A DNA stretch of 64,000 bases from Streptococcus australis. GTDB lineage: Bacteria; Bacillota; Bacilli; Lactobacillales; Streptococcaceae. Below, piece by piece: positions 44,339-53,679 of this stretch; position 1 is the first letter of the stretch; every line of letters begins with the position of its first letter. Under the pieces are notes generated by a model. It searched no databases. It saw only the letters and a program-made list of their open reading frames with translations, and had not been told where the DNA came from. Location of the stretch: assembly GCF_003943615.1 (NCBI RefSeq), contig NZ_RJPZ01000002.1:124001-188000 (forward strand), read 5' to 3'. A program made the translations under genes and the position numbers.

Positions 44339-46999
44339 TTATAGCCACTCCTTGTACTTACCAATATAATAGTGTTTGACCATGGTGACGCTTGCCATAT
44401 AAAGGAAGAGAATCCCCGCTAGTAATAGGAAATAGAGAGCATTCAGTGGCGCTACTTTTAACAAGGAAGCCAATGGGCCATATGGTAAGAAGGTAACCAA
44501 GAGCCCGCCCAATAGGGTCGTTGCCATGACAGCAAAAGCTGGTCGACTTTGAACAAAGGGCAATTTTGGAGAACGAAGCATGTAGATTACCATGGTTTGG
44601 GACCACATGGACTCGATAAACCAGCCTGTTTGAAAGAGCATAATGAAGAGTCCTGCACTATCTGCACCATGGACATAGCCATATCCTGTAATCATTGGTA
44701 CGATAACAAAGTAGAGAATGATAAAGGTCAGGATGTCAAAGACAGAGGAAATAGGACCGAACCAGGCCATAAAGCGGGTAATGGATTTTGCTTCCCAGAT
44801 TCTTGGTTTCTTCAAAAAGTCCTTATCCACCCGGTCGAAAGGCAAGGCGATACAGGAAAGGTCGTAAACCAAGTTCAAAACGATGAGATGGATAGGGGCC
44901 ATCGGAAGGAAAGGAAGGAAAATACTGGCAAAGAGAAGAGAGAAGATATTCCCAAAGTTGGAAGAAACGGTCATCTTGATGTACTTGGTCATGTTGGCAT
45001 AGACTTTGCGTCCTTCTACCAAGCCTTTTTCAAGGACCATCAAGTCCTTATCCAGAAGGATAACATCTGCTGTTTCTTTAGCAATATCAACGGCTGTATC
45101 AACCGAAATCCCCACATCTGCCACCTTCATGGATGGAGCATCGTTGATACCATCTCCCATATAGCCGACCTTGTGGCCATTTGCTTTGAGTTGAAGGATA
45201 ATGCGTGCTTTTTGATCCGGAGACAATTTTGCAAAGACGGTAGTGGTTTCAACTGCCTGGGCTAACTCTGGGTCAGAAAGACTGTCAATATCGCTACCCA
45301 GCAAAATGCGGTCCACATCCAGACCCACCTTTTCACAGACAGCTTGGGTCACTTTTTCATTGTCACCCGTAAGAATTTTCGTGGCAACTCCGTATTCAGC
45401 AAGGATATTGATGGCTGGTGCTGCAGATGGTTTTGGTGGGTCCAAGAAAGCAAGATAGCCCGTCAAGATCATATCCGCTTCATCCGCTACTTCAAAGGCA
45501 TAGCCTTCCTCAAGGTTTGATTTGTAGCTGACACCTAGCACGCGCAGACCTTGCTCATTAAGCTGAGCTACTTCTGCCAAGACTTCTTCTCGCACTTGGT
45601 CTGTTAGAGGAATAATCTCATCCTTGTATTCTACATAACGAGACACTGCTAACATTTCTTCCAAAGCTCCCTTGGTGACCATGCTCACAAGGCCTTGCTC
45701 ATCCTTGACGATGACACTCATCCGCCGGCGTTCAAAGTCAAAAGGCAGTTCATCAATCTTTTGGAAGCTTTGATCTAAACCTCTGACGATTTCGTGTTTC
45801 TTAGCTTCTCGTTCTGTCCGACTGATAATGGCCCGGTCCATCAAATTTTTAAGACCCGTTTGGAAGTAAGAGTTGAGATAGGCCCGACGAAGGACGGACA
45901 AATCGAGCTCCCCATGAATATCAAGTGGGTATTCGAGTACAATCTCATCTTGAGTCAAGGTTCCCGTCTTATCCGTACAAAGAATATCGATAGCACCTAG
46001 GTCTTGGATGGCGTTGAGCTTTTTGATGACGACTTTTTCTTTGGCCATGATAATGGAGCCCTTGGCCAAGCTAGCAGTGATAATCATCGGAAGCATTTCC
46101 GGAGTCAAGCCTACCCCCACACTGAGGGCAAAGACGCCCGCTTCTAGCCAGTCCCCATCTGTCAAGCCATTGATAAAGAAGACAACGGGCACCATCACCA
46201 TCATCAGTCGAATCAACAACCAAGAGATGGTGTTCATTTCTCGTTCAAAAGAAGTTGGTTCATCGTAGGTATTGATGGTTTGTTCAATCGCTCCCATCAT
46301 GGTTTCATCCCCAACGACCAAGACCAAGGCTGTTGCTCGACCTGAGATAACGTTGGTCCCCATGAAAGCTAGACTCTCACTCTCTAGGAGACTGTCTAGA
46401 TTTTGGCTAGTCGCCTTTTTTAAACAAACTTTTTCGACAGCATCACTCTCTCCTGTCAAACCAGATTGTTGGACGAAAAAGTCCCGTGAATCTAGTAAGA
46501 CCACATCCGCTGGAATCATGTCACCTGCACTCAGTTTGATCAAGTCGCCCACAACGATTTCATCAATAGGGATTTCTTCTTCCTTGCCTTCTCGAATCAC
46601 CGTCGCTGTATTGACAATCATTCGAGAGAGGTTGCTAGCAGCCTTGTCACTTCGCAACTCTTGGACAAAGCGAATCCCTCCAGAGAGGAGAACGAGAACG
46701 ACGATAATGAGAGAAGTCGTTGGGTCTTCCTCTCCTGGTTTGGCTAACCAAACATTGGTCACCAGAGAAACAAGGGCAATGAGAAGCAGGATGACTGTGA
46801 AGGGATTGATAATGGATTCAACAATCCGTTTCCAGATAGAGATTTCTTGTCCCTTGGTGAGAACATTTTCTCCATAGATATCCCGGTTCTCCTCTACTTG
46901 GTCTTCTGTCAAGCCAGACCAGCTAGATTGATAGTTGGCTAAAGTTGTTGTTTCTGCATCTTGCAATGCAGCAATGAATCTTTCTTTTGTTGTTTGCAT
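44339..46999 (-). CDS. mgtA: Magnesium-importing P-type ATPase MgtA
   Basis: An 886-residue type IIIA P-type ATPase importing Mg2+. N-terminal cation_ATPase_N region (SSWSGLTEDQVEENRDIYGE), actuator VQQSGLTGESDAVEK, M4 with VGLTPEMLPMI (the MgtA-type version), phosphorylation motif CTDKTGTLTQDE, hinge GYMGDGINDAPSMKVADVGI, and C-terminal membrane bundle. Start at 46999 (MQTTKERFIAAL) has AAGGAG 8 bases upstream; the longer frame runs through the leader. Upstream lie an M-box riboswitch, a terminator and a leader peptide ORF, consistent with induction under Mg2+ limitation. Confidence 0.95.
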   Translation of the reverse strand: MQTTKERFIAALQDAETTTLANYQSSWSGLTEDQVEENRDIYGENVLTKGQEISIWKRIVESIINPFTVILLLIALVSLVTNVWLAKPGEEDPTTSLIIVVLVLLSGGIRFVQELRSDKAASNLSRMIVNTATVIREGKEEEIPIDEIVVGDLIKLSAGDMIPADVVLLDSRDFFVQQSGLTGESDAVEKVCLKKATSQNLDSLLESESLAFMGTNVISGRATALVLVVGDETMMGAIEQTINTYDEPTSFEREMNTISWLLIRLMMVMVPVVFFINGLTDGDWLEAGVFALSVGVGLTPEMLPMIITASLAKGSIIMAKEKVVIKKLNAIQDLGAIDILCTDKTGTLTQDEIVLEYPLDIHGELDLSVLRRAYLNSYFQTGLKNLMDRAIISRTEREAKKHEIVRGLDQSFQKIDELPFDFERRRMSVIVKDEQGLVSMVTKGALEEMLAVSRYVEYKDEIIPLTDQVREEVLAEVAQLNEQGLRVLGVSYKSNLEEGYAFEVADEADMILTGYLAFLDPPKPSAAPAINILAEYGVATKILTGDNEKVTQAVCEKVGLDVDRILLGSDIDSLSDPELAQAVETTTVFAKLSPDQKARIILQLKANGHKVGYMGDGINDAPSMKVADVGISVDTAVDIAKETADVILLDKDLMVLEKGLVEGRKVYANMTKYIKMTVSSNFGNIFSLLFASIFLPFLPMAPIHLIVLNLVYDLSCIALPFDRVDKDFLKKPRIWEAKSITRFMAWFGPISSVFDILTFIILYFVIVPMITGYGYVHGADSAGLFIMLFQTGWFIESMWSQTMVIYMLRSPKLPFVQSRPAFAVMATTLLGGLLVTFLPYGPLASLLKVAPLNALYFLLLAGILFLYMASVTMVKHYYIGKYKEWL

Positions 47000-47031
47000 T
47001 GGAATCTCCTTTTCCATCAGGAGCCAAACGC

Positions 47032-47106
47032 TTATAGAGTCCCGATGACACAAATCAGCGATTGGCTGGCTATGTGCGGCTCGGGATGATCGTCGATTTG
47101 TATCAT
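47032..47106 (-). CDS. Leader peptide upstream of mgtA, candidate magnesium sensor
   Basis: A 24-codon ORF with a strong SD (AAAAGGAG, 6-base spacing), beginning MIQIDDHPEPHIAS and ending 32 bases before the mgtA ATG. Codons 5-10 read DDHPEP, an acidic and proline-rich run of the type that destabilises translating ribosomes at low Mg2+ in enterobacterial MgtL. ACAAATC (at codons 2-4) and GATTTGT, and TCCCGA and TCGGGA, form two mutually exclusive stems across the ORF. Not known to me from streptococci. Confidence 0.6.
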   Translation of the reverse strand: MIQIDDHPEPHIASQSLICVIGTL

Positions 47107-47150
47107 AGTGTTCTCCTTTTCTACTTGATATTGAGAGGGTTCTTATGCAT

Positions 47151-47184
47151 AAGAAAAGAGCCCTCCCTCATTCAGGTAGGACTC
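47151..47184 (-). terminator. Riboswitch-linked terminator in the mgtA leader
   Basis: Minus-strand GAGTCCTACC-TGAATGA-GGGAGGGCTC with TTTTCTT after it. It lies between the M-box and the leader peptide. A perfect 16-base palindrome TTCTTATGCATAAGAA (47140-47155) starts within the T tract and could compete with it. Confidence 0.65.
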
Positions 47185-47228
47185 ATGAAACTCGTCGTTT
47201 ATTTTTTAATAAAATTTCTCAAAAAATA

Positions 47229-47370
47229 GACCGTCCAAGCTTTAGCTCCGCAAGGCGATGAAATGAGCTTAGTCTTGACCTTTGCGATCAGGACTGTTGA
47301 CCAACGAGTAGTGTCTCCACTGCTTTGCGGTAGTCATCCGTATCCTTGCGGTAGCCTCACCTACCGTTAT
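47229..47370 (-). ncRNA. M-box (ykoK) magnesium riboswitch
   Basis: Minus strand contains the conserved M-box blocks in order: GGTAGGTGAGGCTACC near the 5' end, TTGGTCAACAG in the middle, and GGAGCTAAAGCTTGG near the 3' end. These match the Bacillus mgtE M-box (GTTAGGTGAGGCTCC, TGGGTCAACAG, TGCTAAAGCT). Mg2+ binding should favour the downstream terminator. Confidence 0.85.
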
Positions 47371-47378
47371 TCTCCTTG

Positions 47379-47407
47379 AGTATACTCCTCCCCTATAGAA
47401 AAGTCAA
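47379..47407 (-). promoter_or_regulatory. Promoter of mgtA leader
   Basis: Minus-strand TTGACT (47402-47407), 17 bases, TATACT (47379-47384). The -35 overlaps the malY stop codon, so malY and mgtA are separate transcription units packed end to end. Confidence 0.75.
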
Positions 47408-48585
47408 CCCTCACATGAACCTTTTTTAGGAAAGGCAGTGACAATCCGATCAACAATCTCTTGAACCAGGGATTTCGGAGCCGCCACATTTAGTCGAGCA
47501 TGCTGTTTCCCTTCGACCCCGAAGTCTGTTCCCTTATTGAGGATGACCTTAGCCTGATCATGAAGCCGAGCATGCAATTCTTCCTCAGACAAACCGTAGG
47601 CAGAAAAATCAAGCCAAAGCAGATAGGTCCCTTGCGGTTTCATCACACCAATATCTGTCTGCTCGCGCAAAACTGCTACAGTGTAGTCGATATTTTCTTC
47701 CAAGACTTCCTTTAAGTCCTCTAACCAAGCCTTTCCATTCTGATAGGCCACTTCTGTGGCGATAAAGCCAAGGGCAGAGATTTCATGTTGATTGTTTCGT
47801 AATTGCCGAGCTTGGAAGGATTTCCGAAGTGCATCATTTTCGATGATGGCATAGGAATTTTTTGTCCCTGCGATGTTGAAGGTTTTGGTCGCACTCGATA
47901 AGACAAGGGTGAAATCCTTAAAGCTTGGATCTACCGTATTAAAACAGATGTGCCGATTTCCAAATAGAGCCAAGTCTTGGTGAATTTCATCTGAAACAAG
48001 CAGGACCCCATGTTTTTGACAGAGACGACCAATCTTTTCTAGGGCTTCTCGCTCCCAAACGCGACCACCTGGATTATGAGGATTGCAGAGGATATAGAGC
48101 TTAACTTGGTGCTCTACAAAGTCTTTTTCCAATTGCTCAAAATCAATTTGGAAGAGTCCATCCACTTCCACAAGGGAATTGGTCACTAATTTGCGTTGAT
48201 TGAGACGGACGCTACGGGCAAAAGGTGGATAAACTGGCGTATTGATGAGAACAGAATCCCCTTCCTTAGTGAAAGCTTGAATAGCCGTTGAAATAGAGGG
48301 AACCACTCCTTCCATAAAGACAATCGCTTCCTTCTCAAACACATATCCATGTTCTGTCTTTTCCCACTCCTGAACAGCTCGGTAAAGTTCCTCACTAGGA
48401 TAGGTATAGCCGTAGACTAATTGATCTGCGTAATCTCGAATTGCTTGTCGAACAGCAGGTAAGGATTCAAAATCCATGTCGGCAATCCAAGCAGGAAGAA
48501 GTTCAGGATCTTGTTCTGACTCCCTCCACTTGCTAGTGTGGTGCCCCAAACGATTGGGGACGGTCAAAAATTGTTCTTTTCCCAT
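47404..48585 (-). CDS. MalY/PatB-type C-S lyase (PLP aminotransferase fold)
   Basis: A 393-residue PLP enzyme of the fold-type I group. The substrate-side N-terminus (NRLGHHTSKWRE) and WIADMDFESLPAVRQAI are characteristic; the cofactor Lys is in LSSATKTFNIAGTKNSYA, and CNPHNPGGRVW and VSDEIHQDL bind PLP. It cleaves cystathionine or cysteine to pyruvate, ammonia and a thiol or H2S. It is 9 bases after metB, so methionine and sulfur metabolism are linked. Confidence 0.9.
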   Translation of the reverse strand: MGKEQFLTVPNRLGHHTSKWRESEQDPELLPAWIADMDFESLPAVRQAIRDYADQLVYGYTYPSEELYRAVQEWEKTEHGYVFEKEAIVFMEGVVPSISTAIQAFTKEGDSVLINTPVYPPFARSVRLNQRKLVTNSLVEVDGLFQIDFEQLEKDFVEHQVKLYILCNPHNPGGRVWEREALEKIGRLCQKHGVLLVSDEIHQDLALFGNRHICFNTVDPSFKDFTLVLSSATKTFNIAGTKNSYAIIENDALRKSFQARQLRNNQHEISALGFIATEVAYQNGKAWLEDLKEVLEENIDYTVAVLREQTDIGVMKPQGTYLLWLDFSAYGLSEEELHARLHDQAKVILNKGTDFGVEGKQHARLNVAAPKSLVQEIVDRIVTAFPKKGSCEG

Positions 48586-48594
48586 GATGGACTC

Positions 48595-49689
48595 CTATCT
48601 AGCCAATGCTTGTTCTAAATCCTCTATCAAATCCCTCGCATCTTCAATTCCGATGGAAAGGCGAAGCAAGTCGTCCGTTAAACCATAAGAATGCCGAACC
48701 TCTGCAGGAATATCTGCATGAGTCTGGGTCGTTGGGTAGGTAATCAAACTTTCCACCCCACCTAAACTCTCTGCAAAGGTAAAGACATGCAAGTGGTTGA
48801 GAATGGTTGGGATTTTTTCTTCCTTCCTTACTTTAAAGGAAACCATGCCTCCCTTGCCAGTATACAAGACTTCCTTAACAGCTTGATGCCCCTTCAAGAA
48901 CTCTACTACCTTCTGAGCATTTTCAGTGGAGCGCTCCATACGAAGAGCCAAGGTTTTTAACCCACGAATCAATTGGTAGCTATCAAAAGGAGAGAGAACA
49001 GCTCCTGTTGTGTTGAGATTATAAAAGAGTTGCTCATAGAGGGCTTCATCATCTGTGACAACAACACCAGCCAACACGTCATTATGCCCCGCTAAATACT
49101 TGGTCGCTGAGTGGAGGACGATATCTGCTCCTTCTTCAATTGGACGTTGGTAGATAGGGCTATAGAAGGTATTGTCTACAATCACTTTTGCCCCTTTTTC
49201 ATGAGCTAAGGCAGCTAGTTTCTGGATATCAAACTCCAGCATGAGCGGGTTAGTCGGCGTTTCAATATAGAGGATATCCACTTCCTCTTTCAATCCCTCT
49301 ACCAATTCTTCTTCTGAATTGGCATAGGTAAAGAAAAAGCGTCCTTCTTGTTCCATCTGGTTGAACCAGCGGAAAGAGCCCCCATAAAGATCCCGTACTG
49401 CCAAGACATTACTGCCAACAGGAAAAATACTAAAGGCTAGGACAATGGCAGACATACCTGAGCTCGTCACCAAGGCATGCTCTGCACTCTCAATAGCTGC
49501 CAAGGTCTTTTCAGCGTTTACCCGCGTCGGATTCTTGGTACGGATATAGTCAAAACCAGTAGATTGACCAAACTCTGGATGCTGGTAAGTGGTTGAAAAA
49601 TGAAGCGGAGTAATCAAAGCCCCCGTTGCTGGATCCGACTTGATTCCCGCTTGAGCTAGGATGGTGTTAATATTCTTTTTGTGACTCAT
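48595..49689 (-). CDS. metB: Cystathionine gamma-synthase/beta-lyase family enzyme
   Basis: A 364-residue Cys/Met-metabolism PLP enzyme. TSSGMSAIVLAFSIF, the cofactor Lys in LHSATKYLAGHNDVLAG, and the C-terminal SLGGVESLITYPTTQTHADI are family blocks. It should make cystathionine from an O-acyl-homoserine, or cleave it; gamma-synthase and beta-lyase are hard to separate by eye. The start at 49689 follows GGAGG. It is upstream in the metB-malY operon. Confidence 0.85.
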   Translation of the reverse strand: MSHKKNINTILAQAGIKSDPATGALITPLHFSTTYQHPEFGQSTGFDYIRTKNPTRVNAEKTLAAIESAEHALVTSSGMSAIVLAFSIFPVGSNVLAVRDLYGGSFRWFNQMEQEGRFFFTYANSEEELVEGLKEEVDILYIETPTNPLMLEFDIQKLAALAHEKGAKVIVDNTFYSPIYQRPIEEGADIVLHSATKYLAGHNDVLAGVVVTDDEALYEQLFYNLNTTGAVLSPFDSYQLIRGLKTLALRMERSTENAQKVVEFLKGHQAVKEVLYTGKGGMVSFKVRKEEKIPTILNHLHVFTFAESLGGVESLITYPTTQTHADIPAEVRHSYGLTDDLLRLSIGIEDARDLIEDLEQALAR

Positions 49690-49794
49690 ACAAACCTCCA
49701 ATGGACGTAAATTCAATTGTCTCTATTGTATCACTTCTTTAGATGATTCGGTTTTTCCTTTTTCAAGAGCTAGATATAGCTTCAAACTATAATG

Positions 49795-49824
49795 AAAAAA
49801 AGAGGTGGGATAGACCCAACCTCT
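49795..49824 (-). terminator. Terminator after the MurJ-like gene
   Basis: Minus-strand AGAGGTTGGG-TCTA-TCCCACCTCT followed by TTTTTT. Confidence 0.8.
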
Positions 49825-49829
49825 ACTGG

Positions 49830-51458
49830 TTATGAAATATGAAATTTATTTCGAAGACTGGCTGCCTTGCTGCCAATGAAGCGATCTAAGAAACGAAGAC
49901 GAAGACCGAGGCCACCGTATACGACGATTCCCACACCACCAATCAGTGCTACATAGACCATGCTCGTCACTCGACCATTTGGTTTTAAGACAAATCCAAG
50001 AATCAAGGCTGAAAGTAAAACCACTAATAGCATGATGAAGGTTAAAATAGCTGTTAATAAGCTCCGTTTAAAGACAGTCTTTCGATTAAATTTAGTTACG
50101 ACATGGATTTCTTTATACATGAAGACGATTGGAATCATGAGACCAATCGTAGTAGAAAGAAGAGGGCCATAGGCTTTAAAGAAATAGATGAAAGGCACTT
50201 GTAGAATCAGTTTCACCAATACTCCATAGCCAAAGTAAAGAATCGCCTTCCGATTTTGGAAAAGAGCCTGGATCATAGGAGAGAGTACCGTATACAAGCC
50301 TAAAATAATAGTCTGTAGCATCGCTAGGATAAAGAGTCCCAAAGCGAGGGAATCTGGTTTCCCGTAAAAGACAGTATAAAGTGGCTCTGCAATGGCTACT
50401 GCTCCAATCGTCGCTGGAAGCAAGAAGGCTACTAGCATGGTCAAATTATCTTGAACCAGCTTACCCGCAGCCCGGAAATCTCCTTTAACATAGTTCTCTG
50501 TAAGAAGAGGAATCCCCACTCCTCCAATAGAGGTCGCTACCGCAATCAAAATCATGGTGATTTTATTTGGATTTGCTGAAAAGTAGCTGAACTGAACCAA
50601 AAGCTCTGAACGACTGAAGTTGGTAAACCAAGACATAACATTGCTATAGGTCATCTGGTCGATAATTTGGAAGAGCTGGATGGCTGATCCTGTTACAATG
50701 AACGGAATCGCTTCACGAATGGTATCCCACAAGAGAGCCTTAGTATCGATCTCATTATCAGACTCTGGTCGATGGATAATGTGCTGTAGAAGTCCTGTTT
50801 TCCAGAGGTAATAGACGAGGACAAGGAGACTCGCTCCCATCCCAATAAAGGCTGCAAAAGTGGACTGGGTCACGGCTTCAACGTAATCACCTGAGCCGAC
50901 CTTCATAATGAAGTAGGCTGTCAAAAGCATCCAGATAACCCGAATCACTTGCTCTGCAATTTGACTAATGGCATAAGGTTTCAGATTGTTATGACCTTGG
51001 AAGAAGCCACGAATCACACTCATGGAAGGGAAAATGAGGACCGCCCAAGACAGGCTTTGCATGACAGGGATTAAGTCCTTCCCACCTCCAGACAAGTTTG
51101 CAAATACTGGAGAAAGCAAATACATGATAATGGCAAAAACCAAGCCCAATAAAGACATGAACTTAAGGAAACCACGAATCATGGCAAAACTGTGTTCTTC
51201 TTGACCCTTGGTATTGTACTTGGCCACTTGCTTAGCAACCGCTACAGGTACTCCTGCTGTTGAAATCAGCAAAAACCAAGCGTAGATATTGTAGCCCATG
51301 GTAAAGAGACCGTTTGCCTCTGCACCATGTTTGCCCATCCAGATATACCAAGGGATGATATAGGCCGCTCCTAAGAGACGACTAATGAAATTACTGGCTG
51401 TTAACCAGACAGTTCCGCGGAGCATCTGGGCCTGTTGATTACTTGTTTCGTTACTCAT
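49830..51458 (-). CDS. MurJ/YtgP-family lipid II flippase
   Basis: A 542-residue polytopic membrane protein with about 14 helices, of the MOP exporter superfamily. GTVWLTASNFISRLLGAAYIIPW at the start and RGFFQGHNNLKPYAISQIAEQ are typical of Firmicute YtgP. Streptococcus pyogenes YtgP can replace E. coli MurJ, so a role in flipping lipid II is likely. It is divergent from murE, whose product is a precursor of the same pathway. Confidence 0.85.
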   Translation of the reverse strand: MSNETSNQQAQMLRGTVWLTASNFISRLLGAAYIIPWYIWMGKHGAEANGLFTMGYNIYAWFLLISTAGVPVAVAKQVAKYNTKGQEEHSFAMIRGFLKFMSLLGLVFAIIMYLLSPVFANLSGGGKDLIPVMQSLSWAVLIFPSMSVIRGFFQGHNNLKPYAISQIAEQVIRVIWMLLTAYFIMKVGSGDYVEAVTQSTFAAFIGMGASLLVLVYYLWKTGLLQHIIHRPESDNEIDTKALLWDTIREAIPFIVTGSAIQLFQIIDQMTYSNVMSWFTNFSRSELLVQFSYFSANPNKITMILIAVATSIGGVGIPLLTENYVKGDFRAAGKLVQDNLTMLVAFLLPATIGAVAIAEPLYTVFYGKPDSLALGLFILAMLQTIILGLYTVLSPMIQALFQNRKAILYFGYGVLVKLILQVPFIYFFKAYGPLLSTTIGLMIPIVFMYKEIHVVTKFNRKTVFKRSLLTAILTFIMLLVVLLSALILGFVLKPNGRVTSMVYVALIGGVGIVVYGGLGLRLRFLDRFIGSKAASLRNKFHIS

Positions 51459-51509
51459 ATGTTTCCTCTACTTTATAGTCTTCTTTCATTATAAACTTTT
51501 CCTTTACAC

Positions 51510-51538
51510 TTGTAAAATAAGGTCTTTCAGTTTAAAAT
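51510..51538 (+). promoter_or_regulatory. Promoter abutting the murE start
   Basis: TTGTAA (51510-51515), 17-base spacer, TAAAAT (51533-51538). The -10 ends 6 bases before the murE ATG, so the transcript may lack a leader. Confidence 0.5.
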
Positions 51539-51544
51539 AGGATT

Positions 51545-52990
51545 ATGATGAAGATAGAAACTGTACTAAACATTTTAAAAGAGGATCACAACTTTCGTGA
51601 GATCCTACAAGACGGAGAGTACCACTATTCTGCAAGTGGTGTTTCTTTTAATCAAATTAGCTACGATAGTCGAAAGGTCAACTCCGAGACCCTCTTTTTT
51701 GTGAAGGGGGCAAATTTCAAGAAGGAATTTTTGGAGCAAGCGATCGAGCAAGGTTTACAGTGGTATGTCGCTGAGCAGGACTTTGAGGTCAGCATCCCGG
51801 CCATTATCGTTACGGACATTAAACAGGCTATGAGCTTGCTTGCCATGGAATTCTATGGCCACCCTGAGCGCCAACTAAAACTCTTGGCTTTTACAGGGAC
51901 CAAGGGCAAAACCACTTCTGCTTACTATGCCTACAAGATTCTTGAGCAAAGCCATCGTCCTGCCATGCTATCTACCATGAATACAACCTTGGATGGCAAG
52001 ACCTTCTTTAAATCAACCTTGACCACCCCAGAAAGCATCGATCTGTTTGAAATGATGGCCCAGGCAGTTGCCAATGATCGGACCCACCTGATTATGGAAG
52101 TTTCTAGCCAAGCTTATTTGGTGAAACGAGTCTACGGTCTTACTTTTGATGTTGGTGTCTTCCTCAACATCAGCCCTGACCATATTGGACCGATTGAGCA
52201 TCCAACCTTCGAAGACTACTTCTACCATAAACGTCTCTTGATGGAAAATAGTCGTGCTGTTGTCGTCAATAGTGATATGGACCATTTTAAGATTCTTGCG
52301 GAGCAGGTAGCTGAGCAAGACCACGACTTCTACGGTAGTCAATCGACCAACCAAGTCCACAACTCAAAAGCCTTTAGCTTTTCTGTCACTGGTAAGTTAG
52401 CAGGGGATTATGATACCCAGCTCATTGGCCACTTCAACCAAGAAAATGCTGTGGCTGCAGGTCTCGCCTGCCTCCGTCTAGGAGCAAGTCTCGAGGACAT
52501 CAAAAAGGGGATCGCTAAAACGCGTGTTCCTGGTCGGATGGAAGTTTTGACTCAAAAGAATGGAGCAAAAGTTTTTATTGACTATGCCCATAATGGAGAT
52601 AGCTTGAAAAAACTGCTCTCTGTTGTTGAAACCCATCAGACAGGAACGATTTCACTGGTCCTTGGATCAACTGGGAATAAAGGAGAGAGCCGCCGTAAGG
52701 ACTTTGGCTTGCTCTTAGAAGACCATCCTGAGATCCAAGTCTTCCTCACAGCGGACGACCCCAACTATGAAGATCCTTTGGCTATCGCTGAAGAAATCAG
52801 CAGCTTTATCACGCGCCCTGTCGAGAAAATTGCAGATCGCGAGCAAGCCATTCAACTGGCTATGGCAACTACTAGCAAGCCTGAAGATGCGGTCATTATT
52901 GCTGGAAAAGGAGCTGACTGCTACCAAATCGTTAATGGCGTAAAAGAAGAGTATCCCGGTGATGCGGCTGTTGCTGAACGTTATCTATAG
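51545..52990 (+). CDS. murE: UDP-MurNAc-L-Ala-D-Glu:L-lysine ligase
   Basis: A 481-residue Mur ligase adding L-Lys to the peptidoglycan precursor. Mobile N-domain ([18 protein letters not shown]), ATP site [47 protein letters not shown], and C-terminal DDPNYEDP. The DDPN motif is that of Lys-adding enzymes, where DAP-adding ones have DNPR. The first ATG is kept because family N-termini have the same length; no good SD exists, consistent with a leaderless message. Confidence 0.96.
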   Translation: MMKIETVLNILKEDHNFREILQDGEYHYSASGVSFNQISYDSRKVNSETLFFVKGANFKKEFLEQAIEQGLQWYVAEQDFEVSIPAIIVTDIKQAMSLLAMEFYGHPERQLKLLAFTGTKGKTTSAYYAYKILEQSHRPAMLSTMNTTLDGKTFFKSTLTTPESIDLFEMMAQAVANDRTHLIMEVSSQAYLVKRVYGLTFDVGVFLNISPDHIGPIEHPTFEDYFYHKRLLMENSRAVVVNSDMDHFKILAEQVAEQDHDFYGSQSTNQVHNSKAFSFSVTGKLAGDYDTQLIGHFNQENAVAAGLACLRLGASLEDIKKGIAKTRVPGRMEVLTQKNGAKVFIDYAHNGDSLKKLLSVVETHQTGTISLVLGSTGNKGESRRKDFGLLLEDHPEIQVFLTADDPNYEDPLAIAEEISSFITRPVEKIADREQAIQLAMATTSKPEDAVIIAGKGADCYQIVNGVKEEYPGDAAVAERYL

Positions 52991-52997
52991 TATGTTT

Positions 52998-53037
52998 AAA
53001 GAAGGCTAGGAAAATTCCTAGCCTTCTTCTATTTTTT
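52998..53037. terminator. Bidirectional terminator after murE
   Basis: GAAGGCTAGGAAAATTCCTAGCCTTC perfect stem with flanking A and T runs, between convergent murE and the DUF1803 gene. Confidence 0.85.
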
Positions 53038-53679
53038 TCTAAAGATGAATCTTTCTTTATCAAATTCTACAACCAACTCATATTTCCCATCTTCATTTTG
53101 AACGATGTAACCTAATAAGACTAAACTATCGACAAAGATGTCTCTGCGCTTTTGCTGGACTTCATCTTTTTTGAGGAACTTGAGCAAAAAGCTGGTCATA
53201 TACTTGAGTGCATATTCGGGATTGACATCTCCCAAGATGGCATAGAGTTTCTCTTGACCCTCCGTCAAAGGGTATTGGTGTTTCACCTTGTAAAAGTAAT
53301 TGGACAGGGTCTGTGCCTTTCGCTCGAAGTCAGTCTCTTCTATGAGAATCGCTGCATTGGTCGTGTTGCGAAGTTCTGTTTGGAAGACCTTGGCTTTCAG
53401 TTCCTGATAAAGCTCACTATCTTCTCGGACAAAGACTTCTTGATCCAAGTCGACTGCTTCAGCAGATTTCAAGAAAGGCATGCTGAGGGTGTAGCGTCTA
53501 TTTTCTCGAAGGATGAAGCCCGCTTTGATATATTCCTCCATCAACTTGTCCACTGGCTGATCTGGAAATTGGGCCTTGATTTGTCGTAGGATCACATCAT
53601 CCTGCTGATCCAGATAGTTAATCAAGTCCTTAAAAAAAGGCTGACGTGTCAAACGTGTGGGATTAATGATTGTAATCAT
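53029..53679 (-). CDS. DUF1803 family protein
   Basis: A 216-residue cytosolic protein of streptococcal type (DUF1803). TRLTRQPFFKDLINYLDQQD, GFILRENRRYTLSMPFL and TNAAILIEETDFERKAQTLS are recognisable. No catalytic motif is obvious. It overlaps the preceding gene by 17 bases and is probably co-transcribed with it. Confidence 0.75.
   Translation of the reverse strand: MITIINPTRLTRQPFFKDLINYLDQQDDVILRQIKAQFPDQPVDKLMEEYIKAGFILRENRRYTLSMPFLKSAEAVDLDQEVFVREDSELYQELKAKVFQTELRNTTNAAILIEETDFERKAQTLSNYFYKVKHQYPLTEGQEKLYAILGDVNPEYALKYMTSFLLKFLKKDEVQQKRRDIFVDSLVLLGYIVQNEDGKYELVVEFDKERFIFRKK

Noticed and set aside
44549..46877. Long plus-strand open frames (238 and 201 codons) opposite mgtA
   Set aside because: Antisense to a conserved P-type ATPase; no SD, no family resemblance.
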